The notes below the pieces were generated by a model. It made no database searches, had not been told where the DNA came from, and saw only the letters and a program-made list of their open reading frames with translations. Below, one piece after another: positions 8,511 through 17,318 of a stretch of 64,000 nt of DNA (position 1 is the stretch's first letter; the number at the start of each line of letters is the position of its first letter). The stretch spans positions 1-64,000 of the forward strand of contig JAICTZ010000019.1 in assembly GCA_025936115.1 (NCBI GenBank), in the 5' to 3' direction. Origin of the DNA: Polyangiaceae bacterium (lineage in GTDB: Bacteria > Myxococcota_A > Polyangia > Polyangiales > Polyangiaceae). The position numbers and the translations under genes are program-made.

Positions 8511-9566
8511 CTAGGTTCGTAGGAGCAGGCTTCCCCAATGGAAGCCGGCGCCGAGCGCGAGCATGCAGACGAGCTGACCCGGACGCAGGCGGCCGTCACG
8601 ACGCATCTCATCCATGAGGATAGGAATGGTGGCGCCCGAGGTGTTGCCGTAGCGATCGATGTTCGACGGCATCTTTTCGAGCGGCACGCCGAGCCGCTGA
8701 CATACGGCCTCGTTGATGCGCTGATTGGCTTGATGGGCGATGAACCAGTCGACTTCCTCGGCGCGCACACCGCCGCGCTCGCACACCGCTTCGACGCTCT
8801 TCGGCAGCTTGGTCACGGCGTGCTTGAAGACTTCCCGGCCGTCCATGTGGATGAGCGCCGCGTCGCCGTTGACCATTGCGTCCGTGAGGTAGGGGCGCTC
8901 GTGGAAACCCGCCTGAATACAGAGCAGCGGCGCGTATCGACCGTCCGAATGGATGTCGGTGGCGAGCACACCAGGTCCGGCCTGTTCGGAGCGTTCGGCC
9001 ACGAGCGCGCCCGCGCCGTCGCCGAAGATAATCCCCCAGCCGCGGTGGCGCGTGGCGCGATCCCAATCCTCCGGTGACGGGCGCGCGGGGTTCGTGCCCT
9101 CCAGTATGTCCCAGTCGCGCCAAGGCATGATGCCGGCGTGAGCCTCGGCGCCGACGATCAGAATGCGCCGCGCCGCGCCCGAGCTGAGCAGCGCGTCGGC
9201 GACCTGGAAGGCGAAGAGCATGGCGCCGCACTGCGTCCGGAGGTCGAGCGCCGGAACGGTGCGCATGCCGAGACGGGCGGCAAGTAGCGGTCCCGAACCC
9301 GGAAACAGATGATCGGGCGTCATCGTGCTGAAGAGCACGTAGTCGATGTCCCCGGGGCCGAGACCCGCGGACTCGAGCGCGCGCTCGGTCGCGGGCACGG
9401 CGAGATCGGCCGGACCTTGACCGGCTGGGGCAAAGTGACGCTGAGCGATCCCCGTGCGCCGGCGGATCCACTCGTCGTTCGTGTCCATCACTCGCGCGAG
9501 ATCGTCGTTCGTGTACGGACGTCCGGGGACGTAGTGACCCGAACCGATGATGCGGAAACCGGACAT
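8511..9566 (-). CDS. Beta-ketoacyl-ACP synthase III-like enzyme
   Basis: A 351-aa thiolase-fold condensing enzyme of the FabH family. The catalytic triad is visible: Cys about residue 112 (LRTQCGAML), His about 274 (FIAHQANQRI) and Asn about 305 (DRYGNTSGAT). It contains an insertion around residues 145-175 (WRDWDILEGTNPARPSPEDW) longer than in housekeeping FabH. No other fatty-acid synthesis gene is nearby, so it could be a secondary FabH that starts special or secondary lipids rather than the main one. Located directly downstream of aroA on the same strand, 79 bases away. Confidence 0.88.
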   Translation of the reverse strand: MSGFRIIGSGHYVPGRPYTNDDLARVMDTNDEWIRRRTGIAQRHFAPAGQGPADLAVPATERALESAGLGPGDIDYVLFSTMTPDHLFPGSGPLLAARLGMRTVPALDLRTQCGAMLFAFQVADALLSSGAARRILIVGAEAHAGIMPWRDWDILEGTNPARPSPEDWDRATRHRGWGIIFGDGAGALVAERSEQAGPGVLATDIHSDGRYAPLLCIQAGFHERPYLTDAMVNGDAALIHMDGREVFKHAVTKLPKSVEAVCERGGVRAEEVDWFIAHQANQRINEAVCQRLGVPLEKMPSNIDRYGNTSGATIPILMDEMRRDGRLRPGQLVCMLALGAGFHWGSLLLRT

Positions 9567-9645
9567 GAATAAGGCCGAGGGTGGCCCCCTCGTACTACCA
9601 CCGGGCCCCGTCGGCCAGTAGGGACACCAGCCGAAGGACCGAAGC

Positions 9646-10947
9646 TCAAAAGGGCGGGGGCGCCCCCACTTCGCGATAGCATGCCGCCACGTCCTCCCAA
9701 AAGGTGGGGTAGGTCTTGCCGACGCAGCTCGGGTCCTCGATCGAGAGATTTCCGCGCGCCATGCCCAAGATCGCGAAGCTCATGGCCATGCGGTGATCGG
9801 CGTAGCTTTTGACCACGGCGGAACGCAGGGGGCGCGGCTCGATACGGAGCGCATCCGCCGTCGTCGTCACGGCTTGGCCGAGCCGCTCGAGCTCCGCGGC
9901 GACGGCAGCAAGCCGATCGGTCTCCTTGATGCGGATGTTTGCGACGTTCTGGATGTGGACGGGGCCGTCGGCGAGCGGCGCGATGGCGGCGAGCGACATG
10001 ACGGTGTCCGAAATATCGTGCATGTCGATGTCGATGCCGCGGAGCGGCACGCGGCCGCGCACCGTCGTGCGATCGGCCGCGCGCACGACTTCGGCTCCGA
10101 CGCGCTCGAGCACGTCGACGAAACGGTAGTCGCCCTGGAGCGCGCGCAGGCCGAGGTCGGGCACGGTGATCGTGCCGCCCGTCGCCGCCGCGAGCGCGAA
10201 GGGGTAGCTCGCCGACGACGCGTCGGGCTCGATCGCGTAGGTGCGCGGCGCGTAGGTGGCGCGCCGCACGACGAAGCCCGTCGCCGTCTCGTCGATGTGC
10301 CCGCCGAAATCCGCCACCATGCGCCGCGTGATCTCGACGTACGGCCGGCTGACGAGACGCCCCTCGACGTGGATCTCGAAGTCGCCCTCCGCGCCCGCGC
10401 CCGCGAGCATCAACGCCGAAAAATACTGACTCGAGCGGCCGCCCGGCATCGTGACGGAGCCGGCCGGAAGCTTGCCGCCGTGCACGGTGAGCGGCGGGCA
10501 GCCCGTCGGGCAATCGATGCGCACGCCGAGCTGTCGCATGCCGTCGACCTGATCTTGGAGTGGACGGCGCGACATCGCTTCGTCACCCGTTAGAGTGACG
10601 GGACCGTCGACCAGGGCGGCGAGCGCCGTGAGGAACCGCACGGTCGTGCCGCTGTTCCCGACGAAGAGCGGCGCCGCCGGAGCGCGCAGCCGCGAACGTC
10701 CGCCCTCGACGACGAGCGTCGTCGGACCGGCGTCGTGCACGCGAATGCCGAGCGCGGTGAGCCCTTCGCGCATGTGACGCGTGTCGTCGCTGTGGAGCAC
10801 GCCTTCGAGCCGGCTCTCGCCTTCGGCGAGCGCCGCGAGCACGAGCGCGCGGTTGGTGATGCTCTTCGACCCGGGCACGCGCCAAACGAGCTCGGGGGCG
10901 CGAGGCAGAGCGGGCAGCGCGAGCGGACCTTTTGGCATTCGGTTCAT
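9646..10947 (-). CDS. aroA: 3-phosphoshikimate 1-carboxyvinyltransferase (EPSP synthase)
   Basis: Catalyses the sixth step of the shikimate pathway. The 433-aa protein shows VPGSKSITNRALVLAAL near the N-terminus (phosphoenolpyruvate and phosphate binding), LFVGNSGTTVRFLTAL at about residue 93, and IKETDRLAAVAAEL plus DHRMAMSFAILG near the C-terminus. The length is normal. The neighbouring genes are not of the same pathway. Confidence 0.95.
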   Translation of the reverse strand: MNRMPKGPLALPALPRAPELVWRVPGSKSITNRALVLAALAEGESRLEGVLHSDDTRHMREGLTALGIRVHDAGPTTLVVEGGRSRLRAPAAPLFVGNSGTTVRFLTALAALVDGPVTLTGDEAMSRRPLQDQVDGMRQLGVRIDCPTGCPPLTVHGGKLPAGSVTMPGGRSSQYFSALMLAGAGAEGDFEIHVEGRLVSRPYVEITRRMVADFGGHIDETATGFVVRRATYAPRTYAIEPDASSASYPFALAAATGGTITVPDLGLRALQGDYRFVDVLERVGAEVVRAADRTTVRGRVPLRGIDIDMHDISDTVMSLAAIAPLADGPVHIQNVANIRIKETDRLAAVAAELERLGQAVTTTADALRIEPRPLRSAVVKSYADHRMAMSFAILGMARGNLSIEDPSCVGKTYPTFWEDVAACYREVGAPPPF

Positions 10948-11057
10948 GGTCGGGGACGGCGACCCGCGGCCGCCGTGAGAGGCCGCGGGGCGAAACGGCG
11001 CCGAGAATACACGAGCGCGGCTGAGTCGGCAGAGACGCGGCGCTCGGCGCGAAAACG

Positions 11058-11101
11058 TCGCGCTTACGTCGCGCTTACGTCGCGCTTACGTCGCGCTTAC
11101 G
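11058..11101. repeat. Four tandem copies of an 11-base unit
   Basis: The unit TCGCGCTTACG is repeated four times without mismatch at 11058-11068, 11069-11079, 11080-11090 and 11091-11101. The last copy contains the TAA stop of the DUF1552 gene (11099 to 11097). The copies are in the region downstream of that gene and upstream of aroA, which both run leftwards. No function is evident. Confidence 0.95.
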
Positions 11102-12644
11102 TCGCCGAGCTCAGCATGGGCGTGAGGAGGTTCTGGTTCAACTGGACGACGAGATTATTGGCCTTCGCGTCCACCGCGGTCGCGCTGCCCACGGACGGCA
11201 CGTCGACGCCGAGCGCGTGCAGTACGGTGCGCAGCATGTCGTTGTGACTCGGGCTCGGTCCCGCCGTCGCAATGCAGCCCATTTGATTGTCGGAGTCGTA
11301 GTTCACGGGAAAGCGCGCGACGCTGCCGCGCTCGAGCGGAATGTTCGGTCCCGCCGCGAGCACGAACGGCATGTTGTAGTGGGAATGCCCGTTGCCCGTA
11401 TCGATTTCACTGCCCCACACGATCAACGTATCGTCGAGCACGCCGTGGGCTTGGAGCTGGCCCACGAGGTACGCAAATTCCTCCGCGTAATAGTTCTCCC
11501 ACACCGACAGCTGATCCCAGACCGGCTGATACTGCGTGATCAGCGCCGCGCTCGGATCCTCCTCGTGCTCGAGGCAGACATTCTTGTAGTCGGGCGGCAT
11601 CGGCGTCAGCCGCTCGACGAAATCGTAGAGCATCGGCTGCTCATGCGAGGTGTTGTGATGATCGAGGCTCTGACCGGCCGCCTTGGCATTGCTCGCCGCT
11701 TGCTCGTATTGCAAGACGCCCGAGCGCGTGACGCCGCACGCGAGCGCCGCCACGAGCAAGTCGATCGCGAGGCGCGAGCGATCGCGGTACCAGTGCGAGG
11801 ATTGGCTGAAATCGATGCTGTCCTCGGGGGGCGCCCAAATCGGCGGGCCGCCGTTCGTCACCGTGGGCTTGGTGGGTAGCGTCGGCAGCGTGCAGGAAAC
11901 CTGCGTGATGGTTTGGCCCGCCTTACTGAGCGCGTCCTGCATGCCCTGGAGTTGCTTTTGATCCTCCGAGCAAAGGCGCGGCACGAGCGAGCTCATTTGT
12001 TTGTTGAGCGCCTCGAGCATCGCCGTGCGCGCGTTGCTCTTCGCCGTGTCGTCCGCGCTCGGCCCAGCCATGCCGGCGACCGCGCCCGCCATGTACTGGT
12101 CCATCACGTCCCAGGCGCTCTTGAGCGGATCGCGCGGCACACCCGAGGCGTCATAGATACAGCGGTTGTCAGGGCCCGCGTTTTCGGCGGTGTTGAGGAA
12201 GCCAACGATCTGTTGATAGAGGCTGTCTTGGCGTGCGCTGCCCGGCGCGTGCGCCATGAAGGTCGTGTCGATGCTCGGGTAGTTGACGCCGCCGCCGGTT
12301 TGTTTGGCCTCGGCCGAGCCGGTAAAGAGCGAGAGCATGCCGCCCTCGTGCGTACCGCCGATGACGGGCGCGGCGTAGTTGCGCACGCCCTCGGTGATCA
12401 CGACGTGCTCGGCGTAGGGCTGGAGTGGCTTCAAGTTCTGGCGAAAAACGAGTGAACCCGACGAATCGTCCGCGCCCCACAGATGCCGGATGCGCCCGTT
12501 GGGGCTGAACATCAGGATGAGCTTCGTCGGCCCGCCCGACTGCGCGTAACCCGGGAGCTCGCGCAAGAAGGGCAGCATCGCCGCCGTCGCGCCGATGCTC
12601 GACAGGAACCTGCGGCGCGAGCTGCGCAACCGTGCGGCGTTCAT
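11097..12644 (-). CDS. DUF1552 protein with twin-arginine-like signal
   Basis: A 515-aa exported protein. Near the N-terminus, SSRRRFLSSIGATAAMLPFL resembles a Tat signal. The body carries the DUF1552 hallmarks PNGRIRHLW, GGTHEGGMLSLFTG and LLVAALACGVTRSGVLQYEQ, then FHLGDTLIVWGSEI-like DDTLIVWGSEIDTGNGHSH. In the family this protein is encoded beside a DUF1592 protein, as here. The ATG at 12644 overlaps the stop of that gene by four bases (ATGA); an ATG two codons earlier at 12650 is also possible. DUF1552 is distantly related to the alkaline phosphatase/sulfatase-like DUF1501 proteins; its reaction is not known. Confidence 0.88.
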   Translation of the reverse strand: MNAARLRSSRRRFLSSIGATAAMLPFLRELPGYAQSGGPTKLILMFSPNGRIRHLWGADDSSGSLVFRQNLKPLQPYAEHVVITEGVRNYAAPVIGGTHEGGMLSLFTGSAEAKQTGGGVNYPSIDTTFMAHAPGSARQDSLYQQIVGFLNTAENAGPDNRCIYDASGVPRDPLKSAWDVMDQYMAGAVAGMAGPSADDTAKSNARTAMLEALNKQMSSLVPRLCSEDQKQLQGMQDALSKAGQTITQVSCTLPTLPTKPTVTNGGPPIWAPPEDSIDFSQSSHWYRDRSRLAIDLLVAALACGVTRSGVLQYEQAASNAKAAGQSLDHHNTSHEQPMLYDFVERLTPMPPDYKNVCLEHEEDPSAALITQYQPVWDQLSVWENYYAEEFAYLVGQLQAHGVLDDTLIVWGSEIDTGNGHSHYNMPFVLAAGPNIPLERGSVARFPVNYDSDNQMGCIATAGPSPSHNDMLRTVLHALGVDVPSVGSATAVDAKANNLVVQLNQNLLTPMLSSAT

Positions 12645-14395
12645 TGGCATGCCTCGCCGGCTTTGACGGTGTTACGTTCCTGCATGAGCGAGCTCGTCGC
12701 GACCTCGACGAAGAGTGTCTGAAGGTCGAAGTTGGCCTGCTCGAACGCCGTCCAGATGTCGGAGAGACCGCACGCGTCGGCCGTTGACTCGAGGCGTCCG
12801 AGGGCAAAGCGCGCCGTTTCAACGGCGAAGCACTGCTCGGGCAGGGTGCTGGTGCCGAGTAGCTGCATGAGGCCCGCGGTGTCGGCAAAGTCGGCGCTGA
12901 AGTCGTTGGTGTTGCCGCCGGCGATGGAGCCCGACGTGGACTTGGCGAGCGCAGAGTCGTAGACGCCGTCGGGGCCGTACGTGCCGAAGGCGTAGCCGAT
13001 CGGGTCCATGTACACGTGACAGCCGGCGCAGGCGGGATCTTTGGCGTGCTGGTCGAAGACGTCTTGGGCCGTTTGGCCGTTCATGGGCGTCGCGACCGAC
13101 ATGTCTACGTTCTTGTCGGGTGGGCGGACGGGGTCGCAGAGCAAGGCCGCGCGAATGATTTTGCCGCGTTGGGTGGGAGAGCCGAGATCGCCCTTGATGT
13201 GGGAGCGCATGAACGCCGCGCGCAGGAGCAGCCCGGCGCGCTCGCTCGGCAGTGCGAGCGTTCCGTCCGAGCCGAGCGGCACGCCGTAAAACGTCGCCAG
13301 CGCCTGATTGCCGCGACTCATGGTCGAGGTGAAGAGATCGCCGTACGCGCCGCTGCCTTGCGCAAGAGAAGCGAACACGTCGCCGGTCTCGGCGTCGATG
13401 GCTTGCGCCGTGGCGTCGGTGCCGGTCGAGGCGCTCAAGGCGAGCCAGTGGTTCACGAACTCCTTGAGCATGGGCACGGCCTTTGCGTCTTGGAACAAGC
13501 GCGTCGCCTGCTCGCGGATGCCGTTCGCATCGGCAAGTCCTCCGGTGTCGGCCGCTTGGAGCAACGCGCTGTCCGGCACGCTGCGCCAGAGGAAGCTCGC
13601 CAGTCGGCCGGCGACTTCACCGGGGCTCAGTTTCGAGAGTGCGCCGCTCGGCGTGCCGAACTCGACGACGTAGAGGAAGCGCGGCGAGTCGAGCATGAAG
13701 TGGATCGCCGTGCTCGCGGCGAGCGTCGGGTCGGTCACGGCGACGCTGTCGTAGAGCGCCGCCAGGGCTTTTTGGTCGTCCGCTTCGAGCACGCCGTGGA
13801 ACGCCTGGCGCGCTTTGACGGCCAAATAGCCTTTGATGCACGTCGCGTCCGTGGCGGCGCAGCTCGAAGCCTGCGCGATGTTCTGCGCCGCAGCGTCCGC
13901 GACACCCTGCGCGACGATGTCGTAGCGCGTGAATTGATCGGCGCTCATCGCCGACGTGTTCACGACGAAGACGCCGCCCAAGAGCTCGTCCGTCGGCAGC
14001 TCGCTCGGTGGGACGCTCGCGCCGAACAAATCGCGCACGGCGTTCGAGTACTCGAGCTGCGACAAGCGACGCACCGGCGTCGGTCCCACGCTGTGCGGAT
14101 CCGTGCAGCCGGCGAGCGCCGGGAGTTCCGCTGACGAGGAGCCGGCCGTCGCCGAACCTCCCGAGCCGGCGCTGCCGCTCGTGCTGCCGCCGGAACCCGA
14201 GGTCGAGCTGCCCCCGTTGCTCGAGCCGCCCTGATGGCGGCCAGCCGCGGGCGCATTGCCGCCGGCACTCATCGTGGACCCGCCGCTCGAGCCAGGATCG
14301 GTTCTCGTTCCGCCCGCACCGGACGTACCGGGTGCGTCTGTCGGCCCTGAACAGCCGAAGCAGGCCGCCAATGCGACCGCTGAAGCTAAACGCAT
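12641..14395 (-). CDS. DUF1592/DUF1588-type lipoprotein with CxxCH motif
   Basis: A 584-aa lipoprotein: signal peptide with lipobox LAAC (Cys12), a Gly/Ser linker to about residue 95, then the planctomycete-type domain string. RRLSQLEYSNAVRDLFG is the DUF1587-like start, FLYVVEFGTP to FLWRSVPDSALLQ the DUF1592 part, GLLLRAAFMRSHI and SPTQRGKIIRAALLCDPV the DUF1588 part, and CAGCHVYMDPIGYAFG (about residue 454) the DUF1588/1585 haem- or metal-like CxxCH. A good ribosome binding site, AGGAGA, lies six bases before the ATG. Function unproven; CxxCH suggests a c-type cytochrome-like role in the periplasm or at the surface. Confidence 0.9.
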   Translation of the reverse strand: MRLASAVALAACFGCSGPTDAPGTSGAGGTRTDPGSSGGSTMSAGGNAPAAGRHQGGSSNGGSSTSGSGGSTSGSAGSGGSATAGSSSAELPALAGCTDPHSVGPTPVRRLSQLEYSNAVRDLFGASVPPSELPTDELLGGVFVVNTSAMSADQFTRYDIVAQGVADAAAQNIAQASSCAATDATCIKGYLAVKARQAFHGVLEADDQKALAALYDSVAVTDPTLAASTAIHFMLDSPRFLYVVEFGTPSGALSKLSPGEVAGRLASFLWRSVPDSALLQAADTGGLADANGIREQATRLFQDAKAVPMLKEFVNHWLALSASTGTDATAQAIDAETGDVFASLAQGSGAYGDLFTSTMSRGNQALATFYGVPLGSDGTLALPSERAGLLLRAAFMRSHIKGDLGSPTQRGKIIRAALLCDPVRPPDKNVDMSVATPMNGQTAQDVFDQHAKDPACAGCHVYMDPIGYAFGTYGPDGVYDSALAKSTSGSIAGGNTNDFSADFADTAGLMQLLGTSTLPEQCFAVETARFALGRLESTADACGLSDIWTAFEQANFDLQTLFVEVATSSLMQERNTVKAGEACQ

Positions 14396-14504
14396 CGTGT
14401 TCTCCTAAGCTCCGGCGCCCACCGATCCAGTCCGAGGGGTCCCAACACCGCTTGGTGCGCAAATCGACGGCCGGCGGCTCAACTTCAAACAATAAAAGAA
14501 ACTT

Positions 14505-16019
14505 CTAGGTCGACCTGCGGCTCGTGAGGCTCGCCCTCCGCAAGAGCAGCGCATGTTCCCGTCGCGGGCGGCTCGCGAAGGCGCGCTGGGTCGGCGCGTG
14601 CACGTGGGGTCGCTTTTGGGACGCCGACGCCACGAGCGCGAGCCCGGCGCTCGGCGCGAGTCCCCGCACGAGCTCTTCCGCGAACACGGCGTGACTCGCG
14701 AGCACCGAATCGGCGATCACGAGCACGATCGCACCACGTGGCGCGAGCACGCGACCGAGCTCCGCGAGCGCACCGCCGAGCTCGCTGCGAAACCGCGCGA
14801 GCGCGTACCCGAACGAGACACCACGCGCGTGCCGGCGCGCACCGATTTCGTGCGTCTCGAAGCGCTCCTCGGGCAGGCCGAGCCAGCGCAGCCGATCACG
14901 GTGATGAAACACGTAATCGTAGACCCCGGCGTACGGCGGCGAGCTCACCACCAGGTCGATCTTGCCGTCGCTCACGCCGTGCAGATCACGCGCGTCGCCG
15001 TGCACGGCTCGGACGAGCGGCGCGCGCGGCGGCAGGAGCTCGGCGGCTTCACCGAGCCGGCGCGCAAGCTCCTCGGCTTTCTTGACGAAAAAGCGCGCCG
15101 TGTAGCCGGCAGAGACGCGCTTTTGACCTTCGCTCCGGCCCGTGTCGCCGGCGCGCGCGCTCACCTTCGTGAGCACCGCCGAAAGCACGAGCAAGAGCGC
15201 GCGACGCACGTCGGGAGCTTCGACGTGGTCGATGCCGTCGCGGAGTCCGTCGAGCTCGAGCAAGACGTGCGGCGCGAACAGGGCGACGTCCGTCTCGTCG
15301 TAGCGACGCGTGGCGCCGGCGCGCGAGCGGCGCCGGTCGTCGGCATGTTCGGCAACGCGCTCCGCGAGCGGCACGAGCCGTGACACCCACGGCGCGCCGG
15401 GGCCGTTCGCTTTGAGCTCGCTGAGCTCGATCGCGAGTGGATTCACGTCGACGCCGAGCGCCGCGCGGCCCGCGAGCCGAGCTTCCACGAGCACCGTGCC
15501 GCTGCCGCAAAAGGGATCGAGCACGCGATCGCCGGGGCGCGAGAGCTCTTCGATCAGGCGCCGCGCCGTCTCGGGGTGGAGGCGCGCAGGGTAGCTGTGG
15601 AAGCCGTGAACGTGAGCCTGCGTCGCCGTTTCGTCGGCTTCGACGGCGAGTGCCGACTTCAGCGCGTGGCGCTCGTCTTCGTTGCCGCCCGCGAGCTCGA
15701 TCGCGCCGCCGACGTGTGAAAGGGCGCGGCGATCGCGCGGGGCACGGGGCGCAGGCACGGCGGCCGCACGCGGGCGACCATCTGACGTGCCATGACGCGC
15801 AGCGGACGCGCTGGGCCGCGCGGCGGACGCGCTGGGGCGCGCAGCGGACGCACTGGGCCGCGCAGCGGACCCGCCGTGACGCACCACGGGCGCGCGGTCA
15901 CGGCCCGCGGCCGCGGGGCGCCGCACGATGCCGTGACGCACGCTGGTTTCGCCCTGACGCGAGGGAGCACCCGCGCGAGAGCCGGACGGCGGACGCGCTG
16001 CGCGCTTAACCGATGCCAC
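14505..16019 (-). CDS. Orphan DNA (N4-cytosine/N6-adenine) methyltransferase-like protein
   Basis: A 504-aa protein with SAM-binding motif DPFCGSGTVLVEA at about residue 165 and catalytic motif SPPY (DLVVSSPPYAGVYDY) at about 358, the order of a class beta amino-methyltransferase. The domain begins near HGFHSYPARLHPETARR (residue 135); the 130 residues before it are low-complexity and contain a heptad tandem repeat. Start is GTG at 16019, overlapping the glutamate dehydrogenase stop by 14 bases; no better start exists in the low-complexity part. No restriction endonuclease gene is adjacent. RNA methylation (TRM11-like) is an alternative. Confidence 0.75.
   Translation of the reverse strand: MASVKRAARPPSGSRAGAPSRQGETSVRHGIVRRPAAAGRDRAPVVRHGGSAARPSASAARPSASAARPSASAARHGTSDGRPRAAAVPAPRAPRDRRALSHVGGAIELAGGNEDERHALKSALAVEADETATQAHVHGFHSYPARLHPETARRLIEELSRPGDRVLDPFCGSGTVLVEARLAGRAALGVDVNPLAIELSELKANGPGAPWVSRLVPLAERVAEHADDRRRSRAGATRRYDETDVALFAPHVLLELDGLRDGIDHVEAPDVRRALLLVLSAVLTKVSARAGDTGRSEGQKRVSAGYTARFFVKKAEELARRLGEAAELLPPRAPLVRAVHGDARDLHGVSDGKIDLVVSSPPYAGVYDYVFHHRDRLRWLGLPEERFETHEIGARRHARGVSFGYALARFRSELGGALAELGRVLAPRGAIVLVIADSVLASHAVFAEELVRGLAPSAGLALVASASQKRPHVHAPTQRAFASRPRREHALLLRRASLTSRRST
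15783..15866 (-). repeat. 21-base tandem repeat encoding a heptad
   Basis: Four units of 21 bases inside the methyltransferase gene, the last degenerate. They encode three copies of AARPSAS and one AARHGTS (residues 52-79). Such repeats change copy number easily by slippage without breaking the frame. Confidence 0.85.
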
Positions 16020-17244
16020 GGAGCTCGGTCGCTTCCTTCACGCGTCGCACCCCGACGACGAACGCCGCCGTGCGCATCGAACACTTGTATTCGTCCATGC
16101 ACGCAGCGATCGCGCGATGCGCGTCCACCATGTGCTTCTCGAGACTATCGTTCACGAGGTCTTCGCTCCATTTGAGCTTCTGCGTGTTCTGCGTCCACTC
16201 GAAGTAGCTCACGGTCACGCCGCCCGCGTTGGCCCAAATGTCCGGAATGCACATGATGCCGCGCTCGGAAAAAATCTGATCGGCCTCGGCCGTGGTCGGC
16301 CCGTTCGCGGCTTCGAGCACGTACCTGGCGCGAATTTCGCGCGCGTTGCCCTCGTGCAGCACGTGACCGAGCGCGGCCGGCACGAGCACGTCACATTCCA
16401 CTTTGAGCAGCTCCTGGTTGCTGAGCGCCTCGGCGCCGGGGAACTCGCTCACGCTGCCCGTCGCGCGAGCGTGCTGGAACAGCGCCGGCACGTCGAGTCC
16501 GTCACCTTTGAACACGCCGCCCTTGAGATCGCTCACCGCCACGACGCGCGCCCCACGCTCGTGGAGCAGCCGCGCAAGCCAGCTGCCGACGTTGCCGAAG
16601 CCTTGAATCGCGAAGCTCGTGCCTTCGAGCTTCTTGCCCGCGGCGGCGAGCACCTCACGCGCAGCGAACAAGCAGCCGCGGCCGGTGGCGGCGTCGCGGC
16701 CGAGCGAGCCGTGCAGCTCGAGCGGCTTGCCGGTGACGACTGCAGGCGAGAAGCCGCGCCGGCGGCTGTATTCGTCGAAGAACCAGCCCATCACCTGCGC
16801 GTTGGTGTTCATGTCCGGCGCGGGAATGTCCGTGTCTGGGCCGATCACGGGCGAGATCTGCTCGACGAAACGGCGTGTCAGGCGCTCGAGCTCGCGTCGC
16901 GTGAGCTGCCGCGGATCGACCTGGATGCCGCCCTTGGCGCCGCCGAAGGGGACATCGACGACGGCCGTCTTCCACGTCATCAGACTCGCGAGCGAGCGCA
17001 CCTCGTCGAGGTCGACGTCCGGATGGTAGCGCAAGCCGCCCTTGAACGGACCGCGCGAGTCGTCGTGCTGCACGCGGTAGCCGATGTAGTGACCGAGCGA
17101 GCCGTCGTCGAGCTCGATGATGAGCTCGACGCGAATCTCACGGCTTGGCGTGATCAGGGCCGTGCGAAACCGCTCCGGCAACGCCAAGAGCTCGAAGGCG
17201 CGCTCGAGATAATGGTTCGTGGTCTGGTAGGCGTTCAGCGGCAT
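16006..17244 (-). CDS. Glutamate (Glu/Leu/Phe/Val) dehydrogenase
   Basis: A 412-aa NAD(P)-dependent amino-acid dehydrogenase linking 2-oxoglutarate and glutamate. GPFKGGLRYHPDV and PFGGAKGGIQVDP (catalytic Lys near residue 98) form the substrate site; AIQGFGNVGSWLARLL near 205 is the dinucleotide-binding fold. Length is that of the short hexameric class. AGGAAC five bases before the ATG gives a clear ribosome binding site. It is followed by the methyltransferase gene, which overlaps its stop. Confidence 0.93.
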   Translation of the reverse strand: MPLNAYQTTNHYLERAFELLALPERFRTALITPSREIRVELIIELDDGSLGHYIGYRVQHDDSRGPFKGGLRYHPDVDLDEVRSLASLMTWKTAVVDVPFGGAKGGIQVDPRQLTRRELERLTRRFVEQISPVIGPDTDIPAPDMNTNAQVMGWFFDEYSRRRGFSPAVVTGKPLELHGSLGRDAATGRGCLFAAREVLAAAGKKLEGTSFAIQGFGNVGSWLARLLHERGARVVAVSDLKGGVFKGDGLDVPALFQHARATGSVSEFPGAEALSNQELLKVECDVLVPAALGHVLHEGNAREIRARYVLEAANGPTTAEADQIFSERGIMCIPDIWANAGGVTVSYFEWTQNTQKLKWSEDLVNDSLEKHMVDAHRAIAACMDEYKCSMRTAAFVVGVRRVKEATELRGIG

Positions 17245-17318
17245 GGGTTCCTAACCCGCGCATTCGTGCACGGAGTCCCGCGCGACTCAATGCACGCCAG
17301 CACGGGGTGCGCTCGTCG

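Noticed and set aside
15783..15866. 21-base repeats as a CRISPR array
   Set aside because: The units are directly adjacent without spacers and encode a heptad in frame.
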